Positions 9,337-18,269 of a stretch of 32,073 bases of DNA are shown here, one piece after another. Position 1 is the stretch's first letter. Every line of letters starts with the position of its first letter. The notes below the pieces were generated by a model. That model saw only the letters and a program-made list of their open reading frames with translations, made no database searches and was not told the origin of the DNA. Origin of the DNA: Methylobacillus sp. (lineage in GTDB: Bacteria; Pseudomonadota; Gammaproteobacteria; Burkholderiales; Methylophilaceae); contig JAITML010000040.1 of NCBI GenBank assembly GCA_031277395.1, positions 1-32,073 of the forward strand, given 5' to 3'. A program made the translations under genes and the position numbers.

Positions 9337-10686
9337 ATGAGCGCGCGCGAGCAGCGACTGCCTTTCAGCACACCGGTTTCAGGTGGCGCGCCGGATGCTT
9401 TTTCCGAGGAAGCCTGGATCGAAGTCGTGCACTCCATGGATGAGGTATATAACGAGCTGTTGCAGTACGAGGTCGTGCTGGAGCAGAAAAATACCGAACT
9501 GGAAGAGTCGCAGCAATTCATCTACGGCATTCTTTCCCTGATGTCCGAGTTGCTCGTGGTATGCGGGCGCGATGGCGTGATCGAGGAAGTGAACCGCTCC
9601 TTGCTGACTTTTGTTGGCAAGACCGAACATGAACTCCGGGGAGCGAAGCTTGCCGTATTGTTCGCCGACGAAGCCGAAGCCGCGAAAGCCAAGCGGGTGA
9701 TCGCCGATCTTGCGAAAGCGCCAGCCAGCGATGTCGAGTTGCAGTTTCGCACGCGGGAAGGCGGCGCGGCGCCGGTGGCGCTCAACTTCACGCCGCGCTT
9801 GTCCGGCACGGGAAAGCTCTTGGGCATGGTGATCACCGGGCGACCCACGGGCGAGTTGCGCCGTGCATACCATGAGCTGCGTGAGGCGCATGACGAGCTC
9901 AAGCGCGCGCAGCAACGTTTGCTGCAATCTGAAAAGATGGCTTCGCTGGGTCTGTTGGTCGCGGGAGTGGCGCACGAGCTCAACAATCCGATCAGCTTCG
10001 TGCTGAGCAATGTGTACGCCATGCATCGCTACACCGGGCGCATCAAGCAGTATCTCGACGCTGTGCATCGCGGCGCTAACATGCAGGAACTGGCGCAACT
10101 ACGCGCCGAATTGCGTATCGACCATATCCTCAACGATCTCGCGCCGCTGCTGGACGGCACGCTTGAAGGCGCCGAGCGCACGCGTGACATCGTGGATGGC
10201 CTCAAGCGGTTTTCCGCCGCCGACTCCGACGAAAACACGAAATTCAACCTGACCGAAGTGATTGAGCGTTCCGTGCATTGGGTGACGCGCGCCGCGCCGA
10301 CGAAGTTTCGCGTCGTTACGGAATTACCGCAGGAGTTGCTGGTCACCGGCTCGCCAGGGCAGATGCAGCAGGTGATCATCAATTTGATCCAGAACGCCGT
10401 TGACGCCACCGATCATCTGGCCGAGCCCGTGCTTGATGTATCGACACGGTTCGAGGACGGCGAGATTCTCGTGTATTTCCGCGATAACGGCTCTGGTATC
10501 ACGGCGGAAGCGCTGGATAGAATGTTCGATCCGTTTTTCACCACCAAGCCGGTGGGCAAAGGCACCGGCTTGGGTCTGTCCATCAGCTATGGCATTGTTG
10601 AACGCCACGGCGGGCACCTGTCCGCCGCCAATTTGCCCCACGGCGGAGCCGAATTTACCCTGCGTTTGCCGCAACTGGCGAGTTGA
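9337..10686 (+). CDS. hoxJ: H2-signalling histidine kinase HoxJ/HupT
   Basis: This soluble histidine kinase (449 aa) pairs with the regulatory hydrogenase and HoxA. An N-terminal Glu/Gln-rich, probably coiled segment (about 25-60) is followed by a PAS domain (about 60-165), the expected docking domain for the sensor. Next come a second helical segment and a dimerisation domain with H-box GVAHELNNP (phospho-His H213). The ATPase domain shows an N-box ([11 protein letters not shown]), [25 protein letters not shown] and a final [10 protein letters not shown]. No membrane segment is visible. The ATG at 9337, 2 bases after the hoxC stop, is chosen over an in-frame GTG at 9319 inside hoxC. It is the last gene of the hyp-hox run; a 248-base gap follows. 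Confidence 0.94.
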   Translation: MSAREQRLPFSTPVSGGAPDAFSEEAWIEVVHSMDEVYNELLQYEVVLEQKNTELEESQQFIYGILSLMSELLVVCGRDGVIEEVNRSLLTFVGKTEHELRGAKLAVLFADEAEAAKAKRVIADLAKAPASDVELQFRTREGGAAPVALNFTPRLSGTGKLLGMVITGRPTGELRRAYHELREAHDELKRAQQRLLQSEKMASLGLLVAGVAHELNNPISFVLSNVYAMHRYTGRIKQYLDAVHRGANMQELAQLRAELRIDHILNDLAPLLDGTLEGAERTRDIVDGLKRFSAADSDENTKFNLTEVIERSVHWVTRAAPTKFRVVTELPQELLVTGSPGQMQQVIINLIQNAVDATDHLAEPVLDVSTRFEDGEILVYFRDNGSGITAEALDRMFDPFFTTKPVGKGTGLGLSISYGIVERHGGHLSAANLPHGGAEFTLRLPQLAS

Positions 10687-10699
10687 GGTGGAAAGTAAA

Positions 10700-10758
10700 T
10701 TTTCAGTTTGCCAGCGTTTCCGGATGATTTTTTGTTGGCAAAGCAATCTGACTGAAAA
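10700..10758. other. Nested inverted repeat after hoxJ
   Basis: An outer pair TTTTCAG (10700-10706) / CTGAAAA (10752-10758) encloses an inner pair TTTGCCA (10707-10713) / TGGCAAA (10736-10742). Together they could form a long imperfect hairpin just downstream of hoxJ. There is no T-run after it, so a classical intrinsic terminator is not supported. It might be an mRNA 3'-end stabiliser or a protein site. Confidence 0.4.
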
Positions 10759-10770
10759 ACTCTTGGGTAT

Positions 10771-10790
10771 CATGGAAAATCATATCCATG
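10771..10790. promoter_or_regulatory. Palindrome upstream of hupE, candidate activator site
   Basis: A perfect 6-base inverted repeat, CATGGA (10771-10776) and TCCATG (10785-10790), has an 8-base spacer. Its centre is about 55 bases upstream of the -24-like GG at 10835-10836. That is roughly 80 bases before a predicted transcription start, within the range used by sigma-54 enhancer-binding proteins. HoxA from this window is the natural candidate to bind it, but this is inference. Confidence 0.3.
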
Positions 10791-10833
10791 CAGATCAATG
10801 AGTTATACATTATTTCGCGCGTATCGGTAATAC

Positions 10834-10849
10834 AGGCACGCTTCTTGAT
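10834..10849 (+). promoter_or_regulatory. Sigma-54-like -24/-12 promoter of hupE
   Basis: AGGCACG, a 4-base spacer, then TTGAT aligns with the sigma-54 consensus TGGCACG-N4-TTGCW. The GGCACG block and the TTG match. The first T is A, and the -12 GC is GA, which weakens the call. The predicted start is near 10860, leaving a leader of about 75 bases before the strong GGAGGAGG ribosome site of hupE. The upstream gene cluster encodes a sigma-54-type activator, which raises the plausibility. Confidence 0.4.
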
Positions 10850-10934
10850 ATGTCTTAACAACAGAGCGAAAGTTGCCGGCTGGTTTTCGCATGAGATGTT
10901 CAACGAAACTTCATGAATTTCAGGAGGAGGCAGT

Positions 10935-11531
10935 ATGAATAAATTCAAATTCGCACCATTGCATTGGTTCGCGCTCATGGCAGGGCTGATGCTGCCGCTT
11001 TGGGCGCATGCTCACCCCGTCGTTACCGACGCAGCCAGCGGTTTTGCGTTTGGCTTCGCACACCCGTTCAGCGGCCTTGATCATCTTGCCGCAATGGTGG
11101 CCGTAGGCTTGTGGGCAGCGCAACTGGGCGGACGCGCGATTCGTCTGGTGCCGCTCACCTTCATCGGTGTGATGGTGCTGGGCGGCATGCTGGGCATGGC
11201 AGGTATCTCCCTGCCGCTTGCTGAGCAGGGCATCGTATTGTCCGTGCTGCTGCTGGGTGTGATGATTGCCGCCTCGGTACGTCTGCCGCTCTGGTTGAGC
11301 TGCAGTCTCGTTGGTTTGTTCGCGTTATGCCATGGTCATGCGCACGGCAGTGAAATGCCGGTTGGGTCTGTCGCCGCAACTTATGCTTTGGGCTTTGTGC
11401 TCGCGACGGCAGCCTTGCACGTATCGGGTATTTTGCTCGGTGTAGGTGTGCAGCGCATGCTGCGCAAACAGGCGCTGCCGCTGGTCGGAATCGGCATCGC
11501 CATGTGTGGAGCATATCTCGCAACTTCTTGA
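10935..11531 (+). CDS. hupE: HupE/UreJ-family nickel permease
   Basis: HupE/UreJ proteins are inner-membrane secondary permeases for Ni2+ (sometimes Co2+), feeding hydrogenase or urease. The product (198 aa) starts with a hydrophobic signal-like segment ending AHAHP. The family motif HX5DH follows (H43-PFSGL-D49-H50), with a second His-rich motif CHGHAHGSE around residue 135. About six membrane segments are visible. The start has a strong Shine-Dalgarno (AGGAGGAGG) just upstream. It sits directly after a nickel-enzyme assembly cluster, in the place where hoxN lies in R. eutropha, so nickel supply for hydrogenase is the likely job. A sigma-54-like promoter precedes it and a terminator follows. 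Confidence 0.92.
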   Translation: MNKFKFAPLHWFALMAGLMLPLWAHAHPVVTDAASGFAFGFAHPFSGLDHLAAMVAVGLWAAQLGGRAIRLVPLTFIGVMVLGGMLGMAGISLPLAEQGIVLSVLLLGVMIAASVRLPLWLSCSLVGLFALCHGHAHGSEMPVGSVAATYALGFVLATAALHVSGILLGVGVQRMLRKQALPLVGIGIAMCGAYLATS

Positions 11532-11556
11532 GTAGCCCTATCTCCTGGGCTTTTCT

Positions 11557-11598
11557 GCGGCGAGGGGGGGCGCAGCACCCCCCCTCCGCCCATTTTTT
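11557..11598 (+). terminator. Strong intrinsic terminator after hupE
   Basis: A run of seven G (11564-11570) pairs with seven C (11578-11584). The stem is extended by A-T and G-C pairs and, past one bulged C, by GGC/GCC-type pairs, then followed by a 7-T tract (11592-11598). It should separate hupE from the TonB receptor gene in normal conditions. Confidence 0.85.
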
Positions 11599-11673
11599 TA
11601 CTTTCCAATAATATGGTTTGCCCGCAAGACAATGGGGATATCTGTCTTCGTGAAGGTCGCGTCGGAGGCACGC

Positions 11674-13782
11674 ATGAAATCCACACAGTTTATGACACGC
11701 GGCAAACGAATCACTCAGGCGCTCACTCTGGCCACTTGCGTGATCGCTTTTCCATCGTATGCAGATGACGATCTGGAGCTGGATGCGATCGAAGTCCGGC
11801 CTGACAACAATGGACTGGTCGGGGTAGCAAATACGGCCAGCGAAGGCACGGTCACCTCCGCGCAATTGAAAAATCGCCCGCTGACACGCCCGGCGGAAGT
11901 GCTGGAAGTGGTGCCGGGGTTGATCATTTCGCAGCACAGCGGCGAAGGCAAGGCCAACCAGTATTACCTGCGCGGCTTCAATCTCGATCACGGCACTGAT
12001 TTCGCCACCACGGTGATGGGCATGCCGGTGAATATGCCCAGTCACGCCCACGGCCAGGGCTACTCCGACTTGCAATTCCTGATTCCCGAACTGATAGACC
12101 GCGTGCAATACCGCAAGGGGCCGTACACCGCCGCCGTTGGAGATTTTGCCACCGCCGGTTCGGCATCCATGGACTATTTCCGTGTGCTCAATCATCCCAT
12201 TGCGGAATTGACGGTGGGTGAGTATGGCTACCGGCGCGCGCTGCTCGCTGGCTCGCCGCAAACTGTCGGCGACGGCCATCTGCTGTATGCGCTGGAATGG
12301 GCGCAATATGACGGCCCGTGGGCTTTGCCGCAGGATCTGGCCAAGTTGAATGCGCTGTTGCGCTACAGCCGGGGAGACCGGAACAATGGCTGGTCGCTGA
12401 CCGCGATGGCGTATTCCGCGCAATGGGATTCAACCGATCAGGTGCCGCGGCGCGCCATCACCAGTGGGCAGGTTGCGCGCTATGGCTACATCGACCCTAG
12501 CGACGGTGGCGACACGTACCGGTACAGTCTATCCGGCGAGTGGTCGGCGCAAGACAATGATCACTGGACACGTGCCCACGCCTATGTCATCGGCTACGAT
12601 CTTGATCTGTTTTCAAATTTCACCTACTGCACACTGGGTTGTGGCCCCGGCGAACCCGGCGACCAGTTCGAGCAGGCCGACCGTCGCGTCATCTACGGCA
12701 TGGATGCCGCGCGCACCTGGTATGGCGACTGGTCGGGTCGCGATATCTCTTTCACGCTGGGCGTGCAATCGCGCTACGACGATATTCGCAACGTCGGCCT
12801 TTACGCCACAACCAAGCGTCAGCGCTGGGGCACGGTGTCGCAGGACAAGGTGAGAGAAGGCAGTTTCAGCATATATGGCGAAAGTGAAGTGCAGTGGACA
12901 GAAAAATTCCGCAGCGTCATTGGGTTGCGCGAAGACTTTTATCGCTTTGACGTAAACTCCGGAGTCACGCCGGAAAATTCCGGCAGCACGCGAGCCAGCA
13001 TTACCAGTCCGAAACTGAGCCTGATTTTTGGCCCGTGGAATCGCACCGAATATTACGTCAGCGCGGGCTATGGTTTTCACAGCAACGACGCACGCGGTGT
13101 CACGATGAAAGTCAATCCGGATTTCCGTGATTCCGGTTTTGGCGATGCGGTGGATTCGTCAACGCCGCTGGTGCGCGCCAAGGGCTATGAAGTCGGCGTG
13201 CGCAGCGCCATCGTGCCCGGATTGCAAACAACGCTGTCGCTGTGGCAGTTGGATCTGGCTTCGGAGTTGCTCTTTGTTGGCGACGCAGGCGTCACCGAAC
13301 CGAGCTTTCCCAGCCGACGGCAAGGCATCGAGTGGGCGAACTACTGGACGCCGACCCGATCCGTGGCGGTGGACGCGGATTTCGCCTGGTCACGCGCTCG
13401 TTATACACGGATAGATGCCGGCACATCCGGTGATTACATTCCGGGCGCCCTCGAAAAAACCGCATCCGTCGGCGTCGTTTACGATGACGGCGGAGACTGG
13501 TCAGGCGGCTTGCGCCTGCGCTACTTCGGGTCGCGGCCGCTGATCGAAGACAACACGGTGCGCTCGCCTTCTTCCACACTGGTCAATCTGCGCCTCGGTT
13601 ACAAACTGGATCGCAAACTGAAACTCTCGCTCGATGTACTCAATTTGTTTGACCGCAAGGTCAGCGATATCGACTATTACTACGCGTCCCGCTTGAGCGG
13701 CGAGGCGGCGCCAGTCGATGACATACACACGCATCCGGCAGAGCCGCGTATGGTGCGCTTCACGTTGCGGGTAGGTCTTTAG
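11674..13782 (+). CDS. TonB-dependent outer-membrane receptor, possible nickel transporter
   Basis: This is a 702-aa TonB-dependent receptor. The ATG at 11674 is chosen over an in-frame ATG at 11632 because GGAGG lies 5 bases before it and a proper signal peptide follows (MKSTQFMTRGKRIT... cleaving near PSYA-DDD). A TonB-box-like LDAIEV comes next. The plug domain includes NRPLTRPAEVLEVVPGLI and LRGFNLDHGTDFA, with the His-containing stretch MPSHAHGQGYSD. About 550 residues of alternating barrel sequence end in EPRMVRFTLRVGL. Ligand is not shown by sequence. The place after hupE and hydrogenase genes suggests nickel, and nickel-linked TonB receptors near hupE-type genes have been proposed. 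Iron-chelate or cobalamin uptake remains possible. Confidence 0.85.
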   Translation: MKSTQFMTRGKRITQALTLATCVIAFPSYADDDLELDAIEVRPDNNGLVGVANTASEGTVTSAQLKNRPLTRPAEVLEVVPGLIISQHSGEGKANQYYLRGFNLDHGTDFATTVMGMPVNMPSHAHGQGYSDLQFLIPELIDRVQYRKGPYTAAVGDFATAGSASMDYFRVLNHPIAELTVGEYGYRRALLAGSPQTVGDGHLLYALEWAQYDGPWALPQDLAKLNALLRYSRGDRNNGWSLTAMAYSAQWDSTDQVPRRAITSGQVARYGYIDPSDGGDTYRYSLSGEWSAQDNDHWTRAHAYVIGYDLDLFSNFTYCTLGCGPGEPGDQFEQADRRVIYGMDAARTWYGDWSGRDISFTLGVQSRYDDIRNVGLYATTKRQRWGTVSQDKVREGSFSIYGESEVQWTEKFRSVIGLREDFYRFDVNSGVTPENSGSTRASITSPKLSLIFGPWNRTEYYVSAGYGFHSNDARGVTMKVNPDFRDSGFGDAVDSSTPLVRAKGYEVGVRSAIVPGLQTTLSLWQLDLASELLFVGDAGVTEPSFPSRRQGIEWANYWTPTRSVAVDADFAWSRARYTRIDAGTSGDYIPGALEKTASVGVVYDDGGDWSGGLRLRYFGSRPLIEDNTVRSPSSTLVNLRLGYKLDRKLKLSLDVLNLFDRKVSDIDYYYASRLSGEAAPVDDIHTHPAEPRMVRFTLRVGL

Positions 13783-13799
13783 AGGTTCCTTAGCGCAGG

Positions 13800-14534
13800 T
13801 CAAGATTCCTTAAAATCACCCCACAGCGTCTGCATCGCCGCAAGCGCGGCAAGTCCGGCGGTTTCAGTGCGCAGAATGCGCGGGCCCAGTTTCACACCAG
13901 TATATCCGGCATGCAGCGCGGCGCTGATCTCTCCGGGAGCGAAGCCGCCTTCGCAGCCTGTGAGCAAACAGATCGCGCCATCCGGCTTTTGCAGGTCGTG
14001 CAGACAGCGTTCGGCGTGGGGATCCAGCATGAGCTTGAGCGCGAAATCCTGCGATACTCCCAGCCAGTGCAGCAACGGCACGGGCGGAAGCACTTCGGGC
14101 ACGCGGGCGCGACCGCTTTGTTCGCAAGCCGCAATGACCACGTTTTGCCAGTGCTGCACGCGCTTTTCGGCGCGCTCGCCGGAAAGTTTCACCACGCTGC
14201 GCTCGGCAGCGAGCGGCTGGATACGGCTGATTCCCAGCTCCACCGATTTTTGCAGCGTGAAATCCATGCGCTCGCCCGATGAGATGCACTGCGCGAGCGT
14301 GACGTCGAGCGGGGATTCGCGCGCTCCTTGCCGCTGCTCGTGAACACGCGCGGTGACGCTGTCTTTTGTGACGCGGATGAGTTCGGCCGCATAATCGTGA
14401 CCGTCGCCGTTGAACAAGGTTACGGCATCGCCAGGTTTGAGACGCAGCACGCGCGCCGCGTGGCGAGCGGCATTTTCGGGGAGTTCCAGTCGCGCGCCGG
14501 GGGCGAGTTTGGCGGGATAATAAAAGCGGGTCAT
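13800..14534 (-). CDS. rsmE: 16S rRNA m3U1498 methyltransferase RsmE
   Basis: RsmE methylates U1498 of 16S rRNA using S-adenosylmethionine. The product is 244 aa, matching the usual size. The start is the ATG at 14534 (MTRFYYPAKL); the frame stays open further upstream but that part has no family resemblance. An N-terminal PUA-like domain (about 1-70, ending near FNGDG) is followed by the SPOUT domain with QCISSGERMDFTLQKSVELG, LLTGCEGGF and the knot motif LGPRILRTETA. It converges with the TonB receptor gene (17 bases between stops) and diverges from the thioredoxin-like gene (52 bases between starts). It appears unrelated to the neighbouring hydrogenase genes. Confidence 0.95.
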   Translation of the reverse strand: MTRFYYPAKLAPGARLELPENAARHAARVLRLKPGDAVTLFNGDGHDYAAELIRVTKDSVTARVHEQRQGARESPLDVTLAQCISSGERMDFTLQKSVELGISRIQPLAAERSVVKLSGERAEKRVQHWQNVVIAACEQSGRARVPEVLPPVPLLHWLGVSQDFALKLMLDPHAERCLHDLQKPDGAICLLTGCEGGFAPGEISAALHAGYTGVKLGPRILRTETAGLAALAAMQTLWGDFKES

Positions 14535-14586
14535 GGTATTCACGGTGATAAGATAGTCATCACTATTCTTATGGAGGAAGCTTATC

Positions 14587-15147
14587 GTGGCAAGTTTGGA
14601 AACTCCTGTCTGCGATTTCGGCTGGAAAGCGCCTGACTTTAAATTGAAAGGCGTGGACGGCAAACTCTGGAGCCTGGCCGATGCGTGCGGCGCCCAAGGC
14701 ACGCTGGTGATGTTCATCTGCAATCATTGCCCCTACGTCAAGGCGATACGCCCGCGTCTCGTGCGCGATCTCAGGGAATTGAAAACGCTGGGCGTAAATG
14801 CGATTGCGATCATGTCCAATGATCCGACCGATTACCCTGAAGACGGCTTTGAGCAGATGCGGGCCGTCTCCGCAGAGTTTGATTTCCCGTTTCCCTATGT
14901 GATCGACCCCACGCAAGAAATCGCCAAGGCTTACGGCGCGATATGCACGCCGGATTTCTTCGGGTTCAATGCCCAACTGGAATTGCAATATCGCGGTCGC
15001 TTTGACGCATCGCGCAAAGAGGCCGCACCGGAAGATGTGCGCCGCGATTTGTTTGAGGCGATGAAGCAAATTGCCGAGACCGGGCGCGGGCCTGCGGAGC
15101 AGATTCCTTCCATCGGCTGCTCAATCAAATGGACAGCGCCGGCCTGA
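14587..15147 (+). CDS. Thioredoxin-family (AhpC/TSA-like) redox protein
   Basis: This 186-aa protein has a peroxiredoxin/thioredoxin fold signature: GWKAPDFKLKGVDGK near the N-terminus, a CxxC motif in FICNHCPYVK (C45/C48), and a cis-Pro-like CTPDFFGF. Such proteins are annotated as thioredoxin-family or AhpC/TSA proteins, and their substrate is usually unknown. There is no clear signal peptide, so it is likely cytoplasmic. The start is GTG at 14587 with GGAGG about 10 bases upstream; the nearby ATG is out of frame. The 3' end overlaps the next gene by 19 bases, so the two are probably co-transcribed. Confidence 0.88.
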   Translation: MASLETPVCDFGWKAPDFKLKGVDGKLWSLADACGAQGTLVMFICNHCPYVKAIRPRLVRDLRELKTLGVNAIAIMSNDPTDYPEDGFEQMRAVSAEFDFPFPYVIDPTQEIAKAYGAICTPDFFGFNAQLELQYRGRFDASRKEAAPEDVRRDLFEAMKQIAETGRGPAEQIPSIGCSIKWTAPA

Positions 15148-15941
15148 TCCCGTCGCTCACCGACCTCGTCGCTGTCGTCAAACGCATCGGCGATGAAGTT
15201 GTGCTGCCGCATTTCACCAGGGTGGGTTATACCCGCAAAGCGGATGGCAGCGTATTGACCGAGGTGGATTTGCAAGCACAGGAAGCCTTGCGCGAGGCGC
15301 TGACAAACATTGCCGATTGCCCGCTGCTCGGCGAGGAAATGACAGCCGAAGAACAAATGCGGCAATGGGAAGCCGGGCGCGATGGTTTGTGGTGTGTCGA
15401 TCCGGTCGATGGCACGTCCAACTTTGTCAGCGGCATTCCGTATTTCGCCGTTTCGGTCGCCTGGATGTGGCGCGGCAAGCCGCTGCTGGGTGTGATCTAT
15501 GCGCCCGCGGTGAAGGAAATGTTTTCTGCGCAAGCCGGGCAGGGCGCATGGCTCAACGGGAAAAAACTTCCGCTCTCCGCGCCTGCGAGCACACTTACGG
15601 AAGCGATCGCGGGCATAGATTTCAAACGCCTGTCCTTGCCGCTCGCGGCCAAGCTCGTCGGCGCGCCGCCCTATCATTCCCAACGCAACCTTGGCTCGTG
15701 CGCGCTCGACTGGTGCTATGTCGCCTCCGGCCAGTTTGATCTTTATCTGCACGGCGGACAATATTTGTGGGACTACGCAGCCGGCTGCCTCATATTGCAG
15801 GAAGCCGGCGGCACGATGTCCACGCTTTTCAGCCCGGATTTCTGGGAAGGCGACGTCCGGCGCAAATCCGTGGTCGCGGCGAGCAATGATTTTCTTTGGA
15901 AGGAATGGCGGGCTGCGATCGGAGAGGTAGGCAGCCAGTAG
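15129..15941 (+). CDS. Inositol-monophosphatase-family sugar phosphatase
   Basis: This 270-aa protein belongs to the Mg2+-dependent inositol monophosphatase / FBPase / 3'(2'),5'-bisphosphate nucleotidase superfamily. Motifs: LTEVD near 40; LLGEEM near 67; the metal site WCVDPVDGTSNF near 90; and LWDYAAGCLILQEAGG near 215. These supply the usual metal-binding acidic residues. The substrate cannot be read from the sequence: inositol phosphate, histidinol phosphate (HisN) or a sugar bisphosphate are all possible. It overlaps the thioredoxin-like gene and lies just before the tkt-gap-pgk block, so a role in sugar-phosphate metabolism is tempting but unproven. The gene ends 279 bases before tkt. 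Confidence 0.87.
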   Translation: MDSAGLIPSLTDLVAVVKRIGDEVVLPHFTRVGYTRKADGSVLTEVDLQAQEALREALTNIADCPLLGEEMTAEEQMRQWEAGRDGLWCVDPVDGTSNFVSGIPYFAVSVAWMWRGKPLLGVIYAPAVKEMFSAQAGQGAWLNGKKLPLSAPASTLTEAIAGIDFKRLSLPLAAKLVGAPPYHSQRNLGSCALDWCYVASGQFDLYLHGGQYLWDYAAGCLILQEAGGTMSTLFSPDFWEGDVRRKSVVAASNDFLWKEWRAAIGEVGSQ

Positions 15942-16057
15942 CTTTTGCGATGGCAGCCATCATCGCTGTCGTTCCCCCAAAAATTTCCGCGCACAGGGGA
16001 GGAAATCGAAGGCAAAATCCGGGTATTTGCCTGTTCGTTCAAGCCTTGCAACAGCTA

Positions 16058-16086
16058 TTGCCGAAATTAGATAAGTGGACAATAAT
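16058..16086 (+). promoter_or_regulatory. Sigma-70-like promoter for tkt
   Basis: TTGCCG (16058-16063), a 17-base spacer, then AATAAT (16081-16086) match the -35 (4 of 6) and -10 (5 of 6) consensus at ideal spacing. The start would be near 16093, giving a leader of about 128 bases before the tkt ATG. The rest of the 15942-16220 gap shows no gene. Confidence 0.5.
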
Positions 16087-16158
16087 TGCAGACATTCCCG
16101 TGGCCGATTTTCAGCGCTACGCCGGAAGGGAAAATCCAGGATTTTGAACGACGACCCA

Positions 16159-16192
16159 GCTCCATTTTTTTGAATGGGAGCGGCGTTTTTTT
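16159..16192 (+). terminator. Terminator-like hairpin in the tkt leader (possible attenuator)
   Basis: GCTCCATT (16159-16166) pairs with AATGGGAGC (16173-16181) with one bulged G. Four bases later comes a 7-T run (16186-16192). It ends only 28 bases before the tkt ATG, too close for a full promoter in between, so tkt transcripts should contain it. An upstream pair GATTTTC (16106-16112) / GAAAATC (16130-16136) could form a separate leader hairpin. It could attenuate tkt or merely end read-through from upstream. Confidence 0.5.
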
Positions 16193-16220
16193 CACTTCAA
16201 CTAGCAAGATAGGAATAATT

Positions 16221-18206
16221 ATGGCAACTCGTACAGACTTGGCAAACGCCATCCGCGCATTGGCGATGGATGCAGTGCAGAAGGCCAATTCCGGCCACCC
16301 CGGCGCGCCGATGGGCATGGCGGAAATCGCCGAAGTGCTCTGGAATCACAATCTGAGCCACAACCCGAAAAACCCGCACTGGGCCAACCGCGACCGTTTC
16401 GTTCTATCCAACGGACACGGTTCCATGCTGATTTATTCCCTGCTGCATTTGACCGGCTACGATGTTTCGATGGATGACATCAAGACTTTCCGCCAACTGC
16501 ATTCCAAGTGCGCGGGTCACCCCGAATACAGCTATGCGCCCGGTGTGGAAACCACCACCGGTCCGCTCGGCCAGGGCATCGCCAACGGTGTCGGTTTCGC
16601 CATGGCGGAAAAACTTTTGGCGAGTCAGTTCAACAAGCCCGGCCATGAAGTTGTCGATCACCGCACCTGGGTGTTTCTCGGCGACGGTTGCATGATGGAA
16701 GGCGTTTCTCACGAAGCCTGCTCGCTGGCGGGTACTTGGGGTCTCGGCAAGCTGACCGCATTCTGGGATGACAATGGTATTTCCATCGACGGTCACATTG
16801 AAGGCTGGTACACCGACGATACTGCCAAGCGCTTTGAAGCTTACGGCTGGCACGTGCAATCGGTTGACGGTCACGATTTCGACGCGATCCAGAAAGCCAT
16901 CGACAACGCGAAAAAAGTTACCGACAAACCTTCGCTGATCTGTTGCAAAACCATCATCGGCAAGGGCTCCCCGAACAAGGCCGGTTCCCACGATTGCCAC
17001 GGCGCCGCGCTCGGCGAAGAAGAAGTCGCTGCGACGCGCGCCAATATCGGCTGGAACCATCCGCCGTTCGAAATTCCTGCCGACATTTACGCCGGCTGGG
17101 ATGCCAAGACCAAGGGCGCGAAGGCTGAAGCCGACTGGAATGCGAAGTTTGATGCATACGCCAAGGCTTTCCCTGCGGAGGCGGCTGAATTCAAGCGTCG
17201 CATGGCCGGTGATCTGCCCGCCAACTGGAAGGACGCGAGTGAGAAAATGATCGCGGCCGTCAATGAAAAGGCGGAAGGCGTCGCGAGCCGCAAGGCATCG
17301 CAAAACGTGATCGGCGCGCTGGCTCCGACACTGCCGGAATTCCTCGGCGGTTCCGCCGACCTGACCGGTTCCAACCTGACCAGTTGCGGCAGCTTCAAGC
17401 ACGTGAGCGGCAAGGAGCCCGGCAATTACATCTCCTACGGCGTGCGCGAGTTTGGCATGTCCGCGATCATGAATGGCATGGCGCTGCACGGTGGCCTGTT
17501 GCCGTTTGGCGGCACCTTCCACATGTTCTCCGACTACATGAAGAACGGCATGCGCATGTCCGCGCTCATGAAGCAGCGCGTGGTGTATGTGCTCACCCAC
17601 GACTCCATCGGTCAGGGCGAAGACGGCCCGACGCACCAACCGGTGGAAAACACCGCCGGTCTGCGCTATATCCCGCGCATGACGGTGTGGCGTCCCGGTG
17701 ACGCGACCGAAACCGCCGTGGCCTGGGTGGCCGCCGTCGAGAAGAAGGACGGCCCGACCAGCCTCGTGCTGTCGCGTCAGAATCTGGCCGGCGTCAAGCA
17801 CGACCCGGCGCACTTCAGCCTGATTCGCAAGGGCGGCTATGTGTTCTCCGACGCGGCGGGCAAGGCGGATGTGATTCTCATCGCCAATGGTTCCGAACTC
17901 GACCTCGCGGTGAAAGCCGCCGCCGAGCTCAACGCTGCGGGTACCAAGACGCGCGTGGTTTCCATGCCGTCCACCAATGTGTTTGACGCGCAAGATCAAG
18001 CCTATCGCGACAGCGTGCTGACTCCGGGCGTGAAGCGTGTGGCGATTGAAGCCGCGCACCCCGATTTCTGGCGCAAATATGTGGGGCTGGACGGTGCGGT
18101 GGTCGGCATTGATACCTTCGGTGAATCCGCCCCCGGTGGCGCGCTCCTGAAGCACTTTGGCTTTACGGTTGAAAACGTGGTAAAAACCGTTAAATCTGTG
18201 TTATAA
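16221..18206 (+). CDS. tkt: Transketolase
   Basis: Transketolase moves two-carbon ketol units between sugar phosphates using thiamine diphosphate and serves the Calvin and pentose-phosphate cycles. The product is 661 aa, the normal length. The ATG at 16221 follows AGGA at good spacing, and the extra upstream open frame is leader. Visible motifs: [14 protein letters not shown] near residue 25; [24 protein letters not shown]; the ThDP motif beginning [13 protein letters not shown]; the catalytic Glu region [14 protein letters not shown]; and [15 protein letters not shown]. It heads a block with gap, pgk, pyk and fba, an arrangement common in autotrophic betaproteobacteria. A terminator follows, so gap may have its own promoter. 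Confidence 0.97.
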   Translation: MATRTDLANAIRALAMDAVQKANSGHPGAPMGMAEIAEVLWNHNLSHNPKNPHWANRDRFVLSNGHGSMLIYSLLHLTGYDVSMDDIKTFRQLHSKCAGHPEYSYAPGVETTTGPLGQGIANGVGFAMAEKLLASQFNKPGHEVVDHRTWVFLGDGCMMEGVSHEACSLAGTWGLGKLTAFWDDNGISIDGHIEGWYTDDTAKRFEAYGWHVQSVDGHDFDAIQKAIDNAKKVTDKPSLICCKTIIGKGSPNKAGSHDCHGAALGEEEVAATRANIGWNHPPFEIPADIYAGWDAKTKGAKAEADWNAKFDAYAKAFPAEAAEFKRRMAGDLPANWKDASEKMIAAVNEKAEGVASRKASQNVIGALAPTLPEFLGGSADLTGSNLTSCGSFKHVSGKEPGNYISYGVREFGMSAIMNGMALHGGLLPFGGTFHMFSDYMKNGMRMSALMKQRVVYVLTHDSIGQGEDGPTHQPVENTAGLRYIPRMTVWRPGDATETAVAWVAAVEKKDGPTSLVLSRQNLAGVKHDPAHFSLIRKGGYVFSDAAGKADVILIANGSELDLAVKAAAELNAAGTKTRVVSMPSTNVFDAQDQAYRDSVLTPGVKRVAIEAAHPDFWRKYVGLDGAVVGIDTFGESAPGGALLKHFGFTVENVVKTVKSVL

Positions 18207-18222
18207 AGTAATGTTACGGAAG

Positions 18223-18253
18223 ATGGGGGCTGAGCAGTTAGCCCCCATTTTTT
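18223..18253 (+). terminator. Intrinsic terminator between tkt and gap
   Basis: A perfect 9-base stem, ATGGGGGCT (18223-18231) with AGCCCCCAT (18240-18248), has an 8-base loop and a 6-T tail (18248-18253). It follows the tkt stop by 16 bases and implies that gap is transcribed at least partly on its own. Confidence 0.9.
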
Positions 18254-18269
18254 GTCTTGCAGACTGCTC

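Noticed and set aside
10700-10758. Intrinsic terminator for the hyp-hox operon
   Set aside because: The stem is long and imperfect and no T-run follows, so it is listed only as an inverted repeat.
11632-11673. ATG at 11632 as the TonB receptor start
   Set aside because: It would put 14 residues before the signal peptide and has no good ribosome site; the ATG at 11674 has GGAGG.
16404-18155. 583-codon open frame antisense to tkt
   Set aside because: It is a codon-bias shadow of tkt; composition is His/Gly/Arg-rich without motifs.
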